A DNA stretch of 30,000 bases from Symbiodinium natans (lineage: Eukaryota > Sar > Dinophyceae > Suessiales > Symbiodiniaceae). Below the pieces are notes generated by a model. It had not been told where the DNA came from, searched no databases, and worked only from the letters and a program-made list of their open reading frames with translations. Shown piece after piece: positions 23,331-30,000 of the stretch. The stretch is from assembly GCA_905221605.1 (NCBI GenBank), contig CAJNDS010000324.1, forward strand, positions 10,001 through 40,000, written 5' to 3'. Position 1 is the first letter of the stretch. Each line of letters starts with the position of its first letter. Made by a program: the position numbers and the translations under genes.

Positions 23331-23604
23331 GCCATAACTTGTGGTTTGATTTGGTTGGTGCATGCTTTGTTTATGGTTCTTTTTTCGTTTGTTTATGGTT
23401 CGTTCGTCACTTGTTTGTGGCTCATTTGTGGCCCCCGTTGTTGTTCACATGTTGCTCGGTTGATGTTGGTTTGTGGTCGAGTGTTTGTCGGGTAGTTGAT
23501 GCTAGTCTGGTTGTTGCTCTGTTGTTTGTTAGCTTGGCTGATTCCAGCTTGTGTGCCGTTGTTGGTTTGATGTTGTATGATACCCAAGCGTGGGCGTCGG
23601 TCTT
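23331..23604. other. TG-skewed region, no supported gene
   Basis: The plus strand is rich in TTGTTTGTGG-like words (GTTTATGGTTCGTTCGTCAC). A 169-codon frame from TTG runs over it, but its hydrophobic Val/Leu/Cys content mirrors the base skew. Confidence 0.5.
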
Positions 23605-23730
23605 CGGGTAGAGAGTTTAGGCCTTAGGGTTTACGGTTGAGGGTTTAGGGTTTAGGGCTTAGGGCTTAGGGTTTAGGGTTTAGGTGCAGGGTTGAGTGTT
23701 TAGTGTTTAGAGTTTAGGGTTTAGGGTTTC
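23605..23730 (+). repeat. degenerate TTTAGGG array
   Basis: About 15 heptads with TTTAGTG and GTTGAGG variants. Confidence 0.88.
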
Positions 23731-23877
23731 CTGGCGCTGCCCTGAAGCGACGAAAACTCCCCTAAGTGCACTCCTTCGTCGTCGGGCGCCACTCCACCCA
23801 TTCCTCGCACGGCGAACCCCAAACCCGAAACTCTAAACGCCCGAAGTATAAAGCCCCATGTGTCAGTACGTATACGG

Positions 23878-23879
<2 letters not shown>

Positions 23880-23924
<45 letters not shown>
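23880..23924 (+). repeat. (GA)n microsatellite
   Basis: About 22 GA units. Confidence 0.97.
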
Positions 23925-23925
<1 letters not shown>

Positions 23926-24094
23926 GTTCATACATATGTGTGTGTGCTATGTATCTTTACCTTGTTGCATGTGTACGTATACCTGTTCCTTTCTTTCGCC
24001 GACCAATTTTTACTTCATCCGGCATGTACTCTTTTGTATTGGTCATCTACTCTTTCTTCCGTACAAACGATCGCTCCCTCCACTTTGTGCTCAG

Positions 24095-24189
24095 TACAAA
24101 AACTCAGACCACCCATTCCAATGACACAGGCCCCCTACAGAAGACCCATGCAGCCTGAATACCGCAAAGCCTCAACGCCTAGCACCTGA
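24095..24189 (+). other. candidate terminal exon
   Basis: Acceptor CGCTCCCTCCACTTTGTGCTCAG is a good pyrimidine tract. The frame reads QKLRPPIPMTQAPYRRPMQP, EYRKASTPST and TGA. The same frame is open far upstream through the GA repeat (109 codons from 23860), but that part is repeat-driven. Pro/Arg/Tyr-rich tail, family unknown. Confidence 0.38.
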
Positions 24190-24204
24190 ACGCGACCGAG
24201 ACTT

Positions 24205-24362
24205 GACTAGGATTCAGGGGGGTCAGGGTTCAGGGTTCAGGGTTCAGGGTTCAGGGTTCAGGGTTCAGGGTTCAGGGTTTAGGGTTTAGGGTTTAGGGTT
24301 TAGGGTTTAGGGTTTAGGGTTTAGGGTTTAGGGTTTAGGGTTTAGGGTTTAGGGTTTAGGGT
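24205..24362 (+). repeat. TTCAGGG then TTTAGGG array
   Basis: Nine to ten units of the TTCAGGG variant (24212-24278) switch cleanly to about 12 TTTAGGG units. Confidence 0.96.
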
Positions 24363-24382
24363 AAACTCTAACCCTAAATCCA
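24354..24382. repeat. head-to-head heptad junction
   Basis: TTTAGGGTAAACTCTAACCC: G-rich array meets C-rich array with only about 7 bp between. Confidence 0.8.
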
Positions 24383-24402
24383 AAATCCTAAACCCCAGAC
24401 AG

Positions 24403-24480
24403 CAAGCTCTTGAAATCTGTCAAAAGCCCGAAGCCCACAAAGCGAAACCCCCAGTGAGCCCTCAACCAAAAGAGTCCTAG
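24403..24480 (+). other. candidate terminal exon
   Basis: AATCCTAAACCCCAGACAG precedes. Frame QALEICQKPEAHKAKPPVSP then QPKES and TAG. Pro/Lys-rich C-terminal look. Confidence 0.33.
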
Positions 24481-24559
24481 CATCCGACAATCAGCTATCC
24501 ACAAGATACACCTTGTACAACTTTCCTAAGGCCTTCCGGCCCCTCATATGTAAAGCCAT

Positions 24560-24642
24560 AAACCCTAAACCCTAAATCCTAAACCCTAAACCCTAAACCC
24601 TAAACCCTAAACCCTAAACCCTAAACCCTAAACCCTAAAACC
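24560..24642 (-). repeat. CCCTAAA array
   Basis: Twelve heptads. Confidence 0.97.
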
Positions 24643-24667
24643 AAAACAACCACACGGAGCTCGAAGG

Positions 24668-24760
24668 ATGGGCCTTCCCAGGGATGCTGATACACCTTAC
24701 TTACTGGTTCCGAGCAGGGAAGGCACCCAACCCTGGGCCCTTACATGGGGATCGGGTTGA
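24668..24760 (+). other. candidate short ORF (30 codons, ATG)
   Basis: MGLPRDADTPYLLVPSREGT, QPWALTWGSG, TGA. A second plus frame is also open (LEGWAFPGMLIHLTYWFRAG). GGGAAGGCACCCAACCCTGG in it matches the start of the B-type repeat copies. Confidence 0.25.
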
Positions 24761-24856
24761 GGGTTTAGTGTTTAGGGTTTACGGTTTAGGGTTCAGGCAT
24801 CAGAGCTTAAGGTTTGGGATTTAGGGTTTAGGGTTTAGGGTTTAAGGTTTAGGGTC
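24760..24856 (+). repeat. TTTAGGG array
   Basis: About 11 imperfect heptads. Confidence 0.92.
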
Positions 24857-24983
24857 TGCGCTGACAACTTTAAACCCTACAACCCTGAGAACGAATACAG
24901 TCCTCCTCGTCCTCGTCCTGCATCTTGACCCGGTTGGTCTGCAAAGCGGAAGGAGCAAACGATGTAAGGGCCAACTGAGTTTT

Positions 24984-25059
24984 GGGTTTTCGAAAATGCG
25001 GAGCCCCTATTCCTTGTAACAAGGACCCCAACAAGGTACCCCTAATCTCGGAAATCCCC
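24984..25059 (+). mobile_element. 97-bp TIR family, copy A4 (internally deleted)
   Basis: Left end GGGTTTTCGAAAATGCGGAG, right end AACAAGGTACCCCTAATCTC then GGAAATCCCC. The CCAAATAGTAGGATTCCC block is missing, so the copy is 76 bp. Confidence 0.6.
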
Positions 25060-25071
25060 AGTTAGGGCTTA

Positions 25072-25236
25072 GGAGTTTAGGGTTTAGGGTTTAGGGTTTT
25101 GGGTTTTGGGTTTAGGGTTCAGGGTTCAGGGTTTAGGGTCTAGGGTTTAGGGTTCAGGGTTTAGGGTTTAGGGTTTAGGGTTTAGGGTTTAGGGTTTAGG
25201 GTTTAGGGTTCAGGGTTTAGGGTTTAGGGTTTAGGA
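25072..25236 (+). repeat. TTTAGGG array
   Basis: About 22 heptads with TTCAGGG and TTTTGGG variants. Confidence 0.96.
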
Positions 25237-25269
25237 TACAGGGCACGTTTCCTTCAAAGTATTAGGACT

Positions 25270-25318
25270 TCAGAGAGCTCTGGGGCTTGTCATGGCTTTG
25301 TAAGGAACTTTAGGATGC
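25270..25318 (-). other. candidate terminal exon
   Basis: Minus strand acceptor CTGGCTTCCTGCTCCAG; frame HPKVPYKAMTSPRAL and TGA. The plus strand has CTTCAG|AGA to TTT|GTAAGG over the same bases, so direction is open. Confidence 0.25.
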
Positions 25319-25344
25319 CTGGAGCAGGAAGCCAGTTTAGTAGG

Positions 25345-25446
25345 GTTTAGGGCTGAGGGTTTAGGGTTTAGGGTTTAGGGTTTAGGGTTTAGGGTTTAGG
25401 GTTTAGGGTTTAGGGTTTAGGGTTTAGGGTTTAGGATGGTTTAGGG
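25345..25446 (+). repeat. TTTAGGG array ending in a head-to-head junction
   Basis: Thirteen heptads; GGTTTAGGGTTTAACCCTCAACCC at 25439-25462 joins G-rich to C-rich with no spacer. Confidence 0.94.
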
Positions 25447-25447
25447 T

Positions 25448-25567
25448 TTAACCCTCAACCCTAACCCCTGTGGTAAGGGGCTTAGGGGGTTTAGGGGCTT
25501 GGAAACTTTGGAGCACCTCCTCAGTTTGTGCCGGCTTGGCCCGCCCACGGAAGGCCTGCTCGGCGGG
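25448..25567 (-). other. candidate exon or ORF (39 codons)
   Basis: Minus frame PAEQAFRGRAKPAQTEEVLQ, SFQAPKPPKPLTTGVRVEG, TAA. C/G-ending codons in the first half (GCC GAG CAG GCC TTC CGT GGG CGG GCC AAG CCG). The last part overlaps heptad remnants. Sense-upstream is C-rich (CTCTAAACCCCGCC); no clean AG immediately before. Confidence 0.36.
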
Positions 25568-25632
25568 GTTTAGAGTTTAGGGTTTAGGGTTTAGAGTTTA
25601 GGGTTTAGGGTTTAGGGTTTAGGGTTTAGGGG
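25566..25632 (+). repeat. TTTAGGG array
   Basis: Nine heptads; its last TTTAG is the possible acceptor of the next feature. Confidence 0.95.
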
Positions 25633-25809
25633 CTCTTTGACTTGAATGAGAACTTTTTCTTATGGTTACGTAAGGAGTATGAGAGGGGCAATATTGGTAA
25701 TGATTTAAGCGGAGGGCTTAGGGCGTTTGGGAAGGATGGCTGTTGGCTGAGGTATTCTGGGAAGGCCCCCAGAAGATCCCCCAAGTTTACCCACTGCTAC
25801 CCTACATAG
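25630..25809 (+). other. candidate terminal exon (59 codons)
   Basis: Begins exactly after TTTAG of the array (that TAG is in frame, so the reading needs splicing or starts elsewhere). Reads GLFDLNENFFLWLRKEYERG, NIGNDLSGGLRAFGKDGCWL, RYSGKAPRRSPKFTHCYPT, then TAG (25807-25809). No Met. The longest non-repetitive island frame, with aromatic and charged residues well mixed. Family not recognised. A frame this long arises by chance in about one of a few such regions. Confidence 0.4.
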
Positions 25810-25889
25810 GGATTTCTGATAGCAAGGCACCCCTAAGCTTGACCCCCGGACAGTAGCATACCTATTACATTTTATATTTCAAAAACACA

Positions 25890-26100
25890 GAGAAGAGACA
25901 GAGAGAGAGGAAGAAAGAAAGAAGGAAAGATAGAATTTAAAAAAGAAAGAAGTAAAGAAGGAAAGAAAAAAGAAAGAAAGAAAGAACGAGGGAAAAAAGA
26001 AAGAAGTAAAGAAAGACTGAAGCAAAGAAAGAACGAAAGATAGAAATCAATAAAGAAAGAAAAGAGAGAAAGAGACAAAGAAAAAAACAAAGAATGCGCA
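25890..26100 (+). repeat. (GAAA)n-like purine tract
   Basis: GAAAGAAA units with GAAGTAAA and GAACGA interruptions, about 210 bp. Confidence 0.95.
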
Positions 26101-26119
26101 AAGAGTGGGTTGAGCCGCT

Positions 26120-26182
26120 TAGGCTTTAGGGTTTAGGGTTTAGGGTTTAGGGTTTTAAGGTTGAGGGTTTAGGGTTCAGGGA
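26120..26182 (+). repeat. TTTAGGG array
   Basis: Nine heptads. Confidence 0.93.
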
Positions 26183-26299
26183 AGTTTGAGATTCCAAAAT
26201 CCCTGTGAAGCTTGGGGATGGCTTTCTGGCACCTAGGCCCCACACTGTTCAGGGTTTGGGGTTTAAGGGTGGGTTTAGGGTTTGTGGGTTTCGGGTTAC

Positions 26300-26675
26300 C
26301 TGTCAACGACCCGAGTTGACAGCAATGTCTCAACCACTGCCATCTTGGCACCCTCTTGCAACAAGGTAGGAGCTTGCAGAAGCCTGAAGCTCTGCCACGC
26401 CCACAGTGCGGCCGCTCCACTGGCGTGCTTCCAGATACGCCCGCATGCCTCTCATCACCTCCCTCAAATCGGCTTTACGCGGCGCATTCTCTTGCAGAAC
26501 AACAGTTTCGAAGTGCCCGGCAACGTTCCTCGCACATCCTCCCAAGTAGATGTGCAATGCAAGCGCGCATCCAGGTTTCGACATCCTTGCTGGGAGTGGA
26601 TGGCAATGTCCCATCCGTGAGCTCTTCCAACTTCCAACAAAACTCACTGGTTGTGAACTCGTAGTGACCTTCGCG
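26300..26675 (-). pseudogene. candidate broken gene fragment, two frame changes
   Basis: A 375-bp island, the largest unique protein-like block. On the minus strand three successive parts are convincing in three different frames: VREGHYEFTTSEFCWKLEEL and DVETWMRACIAHLLGRMCEE first, then FETVVLQENAPRKADLREVM and RGMRAYLEARQ, then LWAWQSFRLLQAPTLLQEGA and KMAVVETLLSTRVVD. The last ends in GACAG|GTAACC, a plausible donor. This could be a pseudogene with two indels, several small exons, or chance. Family not recognised. Confidence 0.4.
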
Positions 26676-26751
26676 GACAAAATAGGGTTTTAGGGTTGAG
26701 GGTTTAGGGGGTTTTCGGTCTCGCGGTGGCTTTGCGGTGTTCCCTCTTACC

Positions 26752-27093
26752 GCTCTCTCTCTCTCTCTATTTCTTTTTCTCTCGTTCTCTCTTTCTCTCT
26801 CTCTCTCTCTCTCTGTTGTTCTCTCCTTCTCTCCTTCTCTCCTTCACTCCGTCTCTCCTTCTCTCCTTCTCTCCTTCTCTCCTTCTCTCCTTCTCTCCTT
26901 CTCTCCTTCTCTCCTTCTCTCCTTCTCTCCTTCTCTCCTTCTCTCCTTCTCTCTTCTCTTCTCTCCTTCTCTCCTTCTCTCCTTCTCTCCTTCTCTCCTT
27001 CTCTCCTTCTCTCCTTCTCTCCTTCTCTCTTTCTCTCCTTCTCTCCTTCTCTCTTTCTCTCTTTCTCTCTTTCTCTCTCTCTCTCTCTCGCTC

Positions 27094-27135
<42 letters not shown>
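26752..27135 (+). repeat. polypyrimidine satellite, CTCTCCTT 8-mer
   Basis: (CT)n flanks and about 27 units of the 8-mer CTCTCCTT in the middle (26820-27035), one unit changed to CTCTTCTCTT. Strictly pyrimidine on the plus strand. Open frames of 126-147 codons on both strands are artefacts of the period. Confidence 0.97.
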
Positions 27136-27136
<1 letters not shown>

Positions 27137-27169
27137 CCACCCCGCAAAGGCTTCGTGGGGCGCGGATGA

Positions 27170-27310
27170 CCTAAACCCGAAGCCTGAGAACCACCCCGAG
27201 CCCCGAACCTAAACCCGAACCCTGAACCCCAAACGCTCCAACTGTAAACCCCAAACCCTCCGACTGCAAGCCCTAAACCCTAGCCCTAAACCCTAAACCC
27301 TAAACCCTGG
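27170..27310 (-). repeat. degenerate CCCTAAA array
   Basis: CCCGAAC, CCCTGAA and a CCAAACCCTCCGACTG duplication (ACTGTAAACCCCAAACCCTC and ACTGCAAGCCC). Confidence 0.85.
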
Positions 27311-27379
27311 ACTCTAGAATCCCTTGAAAGTTGGGGGGCGGGGGGGGGGACTTCGGGTGGCCTTTGCCCCAGCACCTGG

Positions 27380-27582
27380 GGTGTAGGGATTGGGGGTTTA
27401 GGGTTTAGGGCTTAGGGTTTAAGGTTTCGGGTTTAGAGGTCTAGGGGTTTAGGGTTTAGGGTTTAGGGTTTAGGGTTTAGGGTTTAGGGTTTAGGGTTTA
27501 GGGTTTAGGGTTTAGGGTTTAGGACAGAGGGCTCAGGGTTTAGGGTTTCGGGTTTAGGGTTTAGGGCTTAGGGTTGAAATCC
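27380..27582 (+). repeat. TTTAGGG array
   Basis: About 25 heptads, clean at 27450-27523. Confidence 0.96.
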
Positions 27583-27667
27583 CTGATCCCACGGCTGGGT
27601 CAAAGCATGGGCCTTCAGTGGATCCTGCCGACCCGTGGGGTGTCGGCAAGCTTCCTTGTTTGGGGTA

Positions 27668-27770
27668 CAGGGTTTAGGGTTTAGGTTTTAGGGTTTAGGG
27701 TTTAGGGTTTAGGTTTTAGGTTTTAGGGTTTAGGGTTTCGGGTTCAGGGTTTGGGGTTTGGGGTTTGGGT
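27668..27770 (+). repeat. TTTAGGG/TTTTAGG array
   Basis: About 14 units, three with extra T. Confidence 0.93.
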
Positions 27771-27859
27771 GACGGCTCGGGTCTCTGGCGGTGTTTCCAC
27801 AACCCACTACACTTGAATTACACCCTAAATCCTAAGTCCTAAACCCTGAACTGTAAGCC

Positions 27860-28095
27860 CTGAATGTGCGGAGGGTTTGCAAGGTGTGGCTCGGCCGTGT
27901 TATTTTGCAAAGGTGTGGCTCTTTTTTGGCTTTTGGTTCGGTCGCAAGCTCTGCAAATAGCAGCGTCTGTGAATTTTGCAGCCTCTGTACTGCAAACAGC
28001 AGTATATATTTCTGAATTTTCAGAGGCGGCAAATGCTGTAAATACCCTCATGAGAGGGAACAAAACAAAAGGCGGGAACACAATGCCAGCATGAG
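27860..28095. other. left half of a diverged inverted pair
   Basis: Contains GCAAATAGCAGCGTCTGTGA and CAGCCTCTGTACTGCAAACA. Its reverse complement resembles 28235-28350. The minus frame reads FTAFAASENSEIYTAVCSTE, AAKFTDAAICRACDRTK; both strands are open for more than 65 codons. Confidence 0.4.
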
Positions 28096-28112
28096 GGGTT
28101 TGGACACGATTC

Positions 28113-28433
28113 GTGTCTCTTAATGCAAGTCCTCTTCATGGGATGTTTGGGAAAATGTACGAAAAACAGGGGGGGATTCCTCTTCATGGATGGCTCAGGG
28201 GAAACGGGCGGGGGAGTTGTAGGCAGCGCGCTTTTTTACAATACTTGCAGCCTTTAAAAACGCGGAAATGCTGCAATCTGCCGTATTTCCAGCCTCTGAA
28301 AAATGCAGAACTGCTGTTATTTACAGCATTTGCGATCAAGCCCAAAAAACATGCAAGAACAAAAACGAAAAATACGAAAAACAACCCCCAGCCTTTCGCA
28401 CCCATTCGGTGTCAAAATCGCACTCTCGTCTAG
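28113..28433 (+). CDS. hypothetical ORF (106 codons, non-ATG upstream edge)
   Basis: Open from 28113 to a TAG at about 28431. Words include SPLHGMFGKMYEKQGGIPLH and LPYFQPLKNAELLLFTAFAI. The first ATG is at about 28140. It carries CCTCTTCATGG twice (28131, 28178) and a 40-50-bp imperfect tandem repeat (CAGCCTTTAAAAACGCGGAA / CAGCCTCTGAAAAATGCAGA). The repeat content may explain the open frame. No family recognised. Confidence 0.27.
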   Translation: MSLNASPLHGMFGKMYEKQGGIPLHGWLRGNGRGSCRQRAFLQYLQPLKTRKCCNLPYFQPLKNAELLLFTAFAIKPKKHARTKTKNTKNNPQPFAPIRCQNRTLV

Positions 28434-28503
28434 ACGCAGGCTAGAGCACAGGTTCAAAGGTCACGCGTTCACGTGCCACAAGACAAGTTTTGGCGCCGCC
28501 TGA

Positions 28504-28619
28504 GGGAGTTTACTAAAATAGGGCACCCTTCATTTCCCCAATCTAGACCCCTAAATAGCAGAACTTCCTTTTAGTAAGGACCGCCAACAAGGTACCCCCC
28601 CCCAATTTCGGAAGCTCCC
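28504..28619 (+). mobile_element. 97-bp TIR family, copy A5
   Basis: Left end GGGAGTTTACTAAAATAGGG, internal CCCCTAAATAGCAGAACTTCC, right end AACAAGGTACCCCC then AATTTCGGAAGCTCCC. 116 bp because of a C-run expansion and an extra block. Confidence 0.62.
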
Positions 28620-28677
28620 ACATGACAAGTCAAGCTCTCACTCAAGTCCCATCATGAAGATTCCAGGCCCGAAACCC

Positions 28678-28726
28678 TTTAGGGTTTAGGGTCTAGGGTT
28701 TCGGGTTCAGGGTTTAGGGTTTAGGG
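28678..28726 (+). repeat. TTTAGGG array
   Basis: Seven heptads with TCTAGGG and TTCGGGT variants. Confidence 0.9.
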
Positions 28727-28777
28727 CCCGACTGCAAGACTCTGGCACCCCGAGCTCGAGAGCTCCTGGACCCCTAA
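28725..28777 (+). other. candidate small terminal exon
   Basis: After TTTAG of the array the frame reads PDCKTLAPRARELLDP and stops at TAA. Confidence 0.22.
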
Positions 28778-28780
28778 ATC

Positions 28781-29005
28781 CTAAACCCTAAACCCTAAAC
28801 CTTCAACCTCAAACTCTGACCCCCAAAACCTTTCAAAAACCAACGCAGGCAGTTTCCAGGGCCATGTTGAGGATGACTGGATGAAAGACAGCAGAGGGCT
28901 TGAACCAATGTCGTGATCATGATAATAATGACCATTGTGGCTGTGGTTGTGACGATGAACAACAGCTGGACAAGACCACCCCAAAAAATGAGGAAAAGAT
29001 CCCAA
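28781..29005 (-). CDS. hypothetical His-rich ORF
   Basis: A 74-codon minus frame (first codon TTG) with LGWSCPAVVHRHNHSHNGHY then YHDHDIGSSPLLSF. The His-rich run comes from an ATGATCATGATAATAATGACC-type stretch and could bind metal if translated. The plus strand also reads TNAGSFQGHVEDDWMKDSRG then LEPMS (to 28917), so neither is secure. Confidence 0.22.
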   Translation of the reverse strand: MGSFPHFLGWSCPAVVHRHNHSHNGHYYHDHDIGSSPLLSFIQSSSTWPWKLPALVFERFWGSEFEVEGLGFRV

Positions 29006-29010
29006 AAGGG

Positions 29011-29102
29011 TTAGACTTTAGGGCTTCGGGTTTGCTTAGCGTTCCCAACAAGACCCCGAACCCTTGAAACAGCATCCTGCCTGAATCCCAACAACGGCTC
29101 CC
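29011..29102 (-). other. candidate terminal exon (29 codons)
   Basis: Starts after TTTAG on the minus strand. Reads EPLLGFRQDAVSRVRGLVGN then AKQTRSPKV and TAA. Amphipathic, basic composition. Confidence 0.33.
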
Positions 29103-29257
29103 CTAAACCCTAGACCCTCGACGCTTCAGCGTTCAGGGCTTGCGATTTGACCCTAAGCCACCAAACCCTGCACGCTTCAACCCCTTCCACACAAAAAACC
29201 TGTGTATGACCAGGCTAAATTGTGTTTAACAACAGGGGCAGCCAAACGTGGTCTAGG

Positions 29258-29338
29258 ATGTAGGGTTTAGGGTTTAGGGTTTAGGATGAAGGGTTTAGTG
29301 TTAAGGGCTTCGGGCTTAGGGTTTAGGGTTTAGGGTTG
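29258..29338 (+). repeat. TTTAGGG array
   Basis: About ten imperfect heptads. Confidence 0.9.
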
Positions 29339-29344
29339 AGTCTA

Positions 29345-29555
29345 CATCCTAAACCCTAAGCCCTATTTTCGCATTGAAGTCAGGATGCGGGATTTTCTTC
29401 AGCCTCATTTCTCGGCCTTGGGCGGTGGCATTGGTTTTTGGGGGGTCCAGGGTTTGGGGTTTCATAATTAGAGGGGCCGGCTGAAAAAAATGGGTGCGTT
29501 GAGTAGTTTGTAATATAACTATGGATTGACAATACGCGGATTGGAATGTCAGATT
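29345..29555. other. unique region, weak coding signals on both strands
   Basis: GGGATTTTCTTCAG is a good acceptor on the plus strand. The minus frame PKNQCHRPRPRNEAEENPAS is also open. From 29460 the sequence becomes AT-rich with stops. Confidence 0.3.
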
Positions 29556-29559
29556 GTCC

Positions 29560-29706
29560 TACACCCCAAACCCCTCAACCGTAAACCCTAAACCCCAAAC
29601 CCTAACGCTGAACCCTAAACCCTAAACCCTAAACCCTACACCCTAAAGCCCTAAACCCTAGCCCTTAACCCTAAACCCTGAACCTTAAACCCTAAACCCT
29701 AAAGCC
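29560..29706 (-). repeat. CCCTAAA array
   Basis: About 20 heptads with insertions. Confidence 0.93.
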
Positions 29707-29861
29707 CTCATCCGCCCCCGTACTGCGGCTTCGATTGAGGTTCAGGGCCGGGACTGGGGTCCGTAGAGGCCTTAAGGGTTTAGGGTTTAGGGTTTAGGGT
29801 TTAAGCGCCTGGGGGTCTAGGGTTTTGAGGTTTTTGGGCTTAGAGATTAGGGTTTACCCCT

Positions 29862-29936
29862 CCTAGGTTTCCCCCATCATTAAGGCAGTTTAGGGATAAT
29901 TAAGCATAATTAAGGTTGTTTACGGGGGGACCTAGG
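29862..29936. mobile_element. 75-bp palindromic element with CCTAGG ends
   Basis: CCTAGGTTTCCCCC at the left and GGGGGGACCTAGG at the right pair over 13 bp; the middle holds ATAATTAAG twice around a TTAAGCATAATTAA centre. Confidence 0.5.
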
Positions 29937-30000
29937 GGGGGATAGTATAGAGGGGGGTAGCAGGTAGAACCCATGAAGCACCTGAATCCGAAAACCCTAA

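Noticed and set aside
23102-23611. 169-codon open frame
   Set aside because: Starts at TTG, passes through repeat copies and heptad filler, and its hydrophobic second half follows a TG base skew. No domain seen.
26726-27174. 147- and 145-codon plus frames and 126-codon minus frame
   Set aside because: Translations of the CTCTCCTT satellite.
1-30000. tRNA, rRNA, snRNA or intact spliced-leader RNA genes
   Set aside because: Looked for B-box-like GGTTCGAA motifs, conserved rRNA words and the full leader sequence. Only scattered partial matches such as GGTTCGAG near 980 and GGTTCAAAGG near 28450, with no cloverleaf.

Overview
The window looks like nuclear DNA of a eukaryotic alga or protist. 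It is saturated with short interstitial arrays of the plant/algal telomere heptad TTTAGGG (CCCTAAA on the other strand): I count more than 60 blocks, in both orientations, interspersed along nearly all 30 kb with no large clean gene. Dinoflagellates use this heptad and have large repeat-rich genomes, so a dinoflagellate or related alveolate is my best guess, but green algae, land plants and some other protists share the heptad. I see no rRNA, tRNA or bacterial-type operon, and I recognise no gene by name.

Layout. 1-3900: telomere-like arrays, a poly-C/poly-A/(TA)n foldback element (381-525) and three copies of a roughly 97-bp element with terminal inverted repeats. 3900-5720: (CTTT)n/(CT)n, a 21-bp minisatellite built from three drifted heptads, then a 31-bp minisatellite bracketed by two copies of an 80-bp boundary element. 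5720-10650: dense arrays separated by 60-200-bp unique islands. 10650-13300: C-rich tandem repeats, a GC-rich block with hairpins including a 160-bp foldback (12564-12723), then (GC)n and (GA)n. 13300-18060: arrays and islands again, with another foldback (15927-16067). 18060-18890: a sharp AT-rich island. 19300-20110: a composite repeat. 20840-22800: a triplicated block with heptad-derived 29-bp and TTGAAAAACC-type repeats. 22860-30000: arrays, islands, microsatellites (notably 26752-27135) and two more copies of the 97-bp element.

Genes. No complete gene can be called. Many unique islands hold a short open frame with protein-like composition, and several begin after a good splice acceptor (pyrimidine tract plus AG, or simply TTTAG of the array) or end at a GT donor, often the GT of GTTTAGG. 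The best are listed as candidate exons at low confidence. With six frames, an open frame of 30-40 codons in a 100-bp island is expected by chance, so length alone proves nothing. The case rests on splice signals and composition and needs transcript data. The working idea is that telomere-like arrays here are, at least in part, intron sequence, because TTTAGGG supplies both GT and TTTAG every 7 bp and CCCTAAA acts as a pyrimidine-rich tract and a source of stops. The alternative is that the islands are decayed gene fragments or filler trapped between interstitial telomere repeats.
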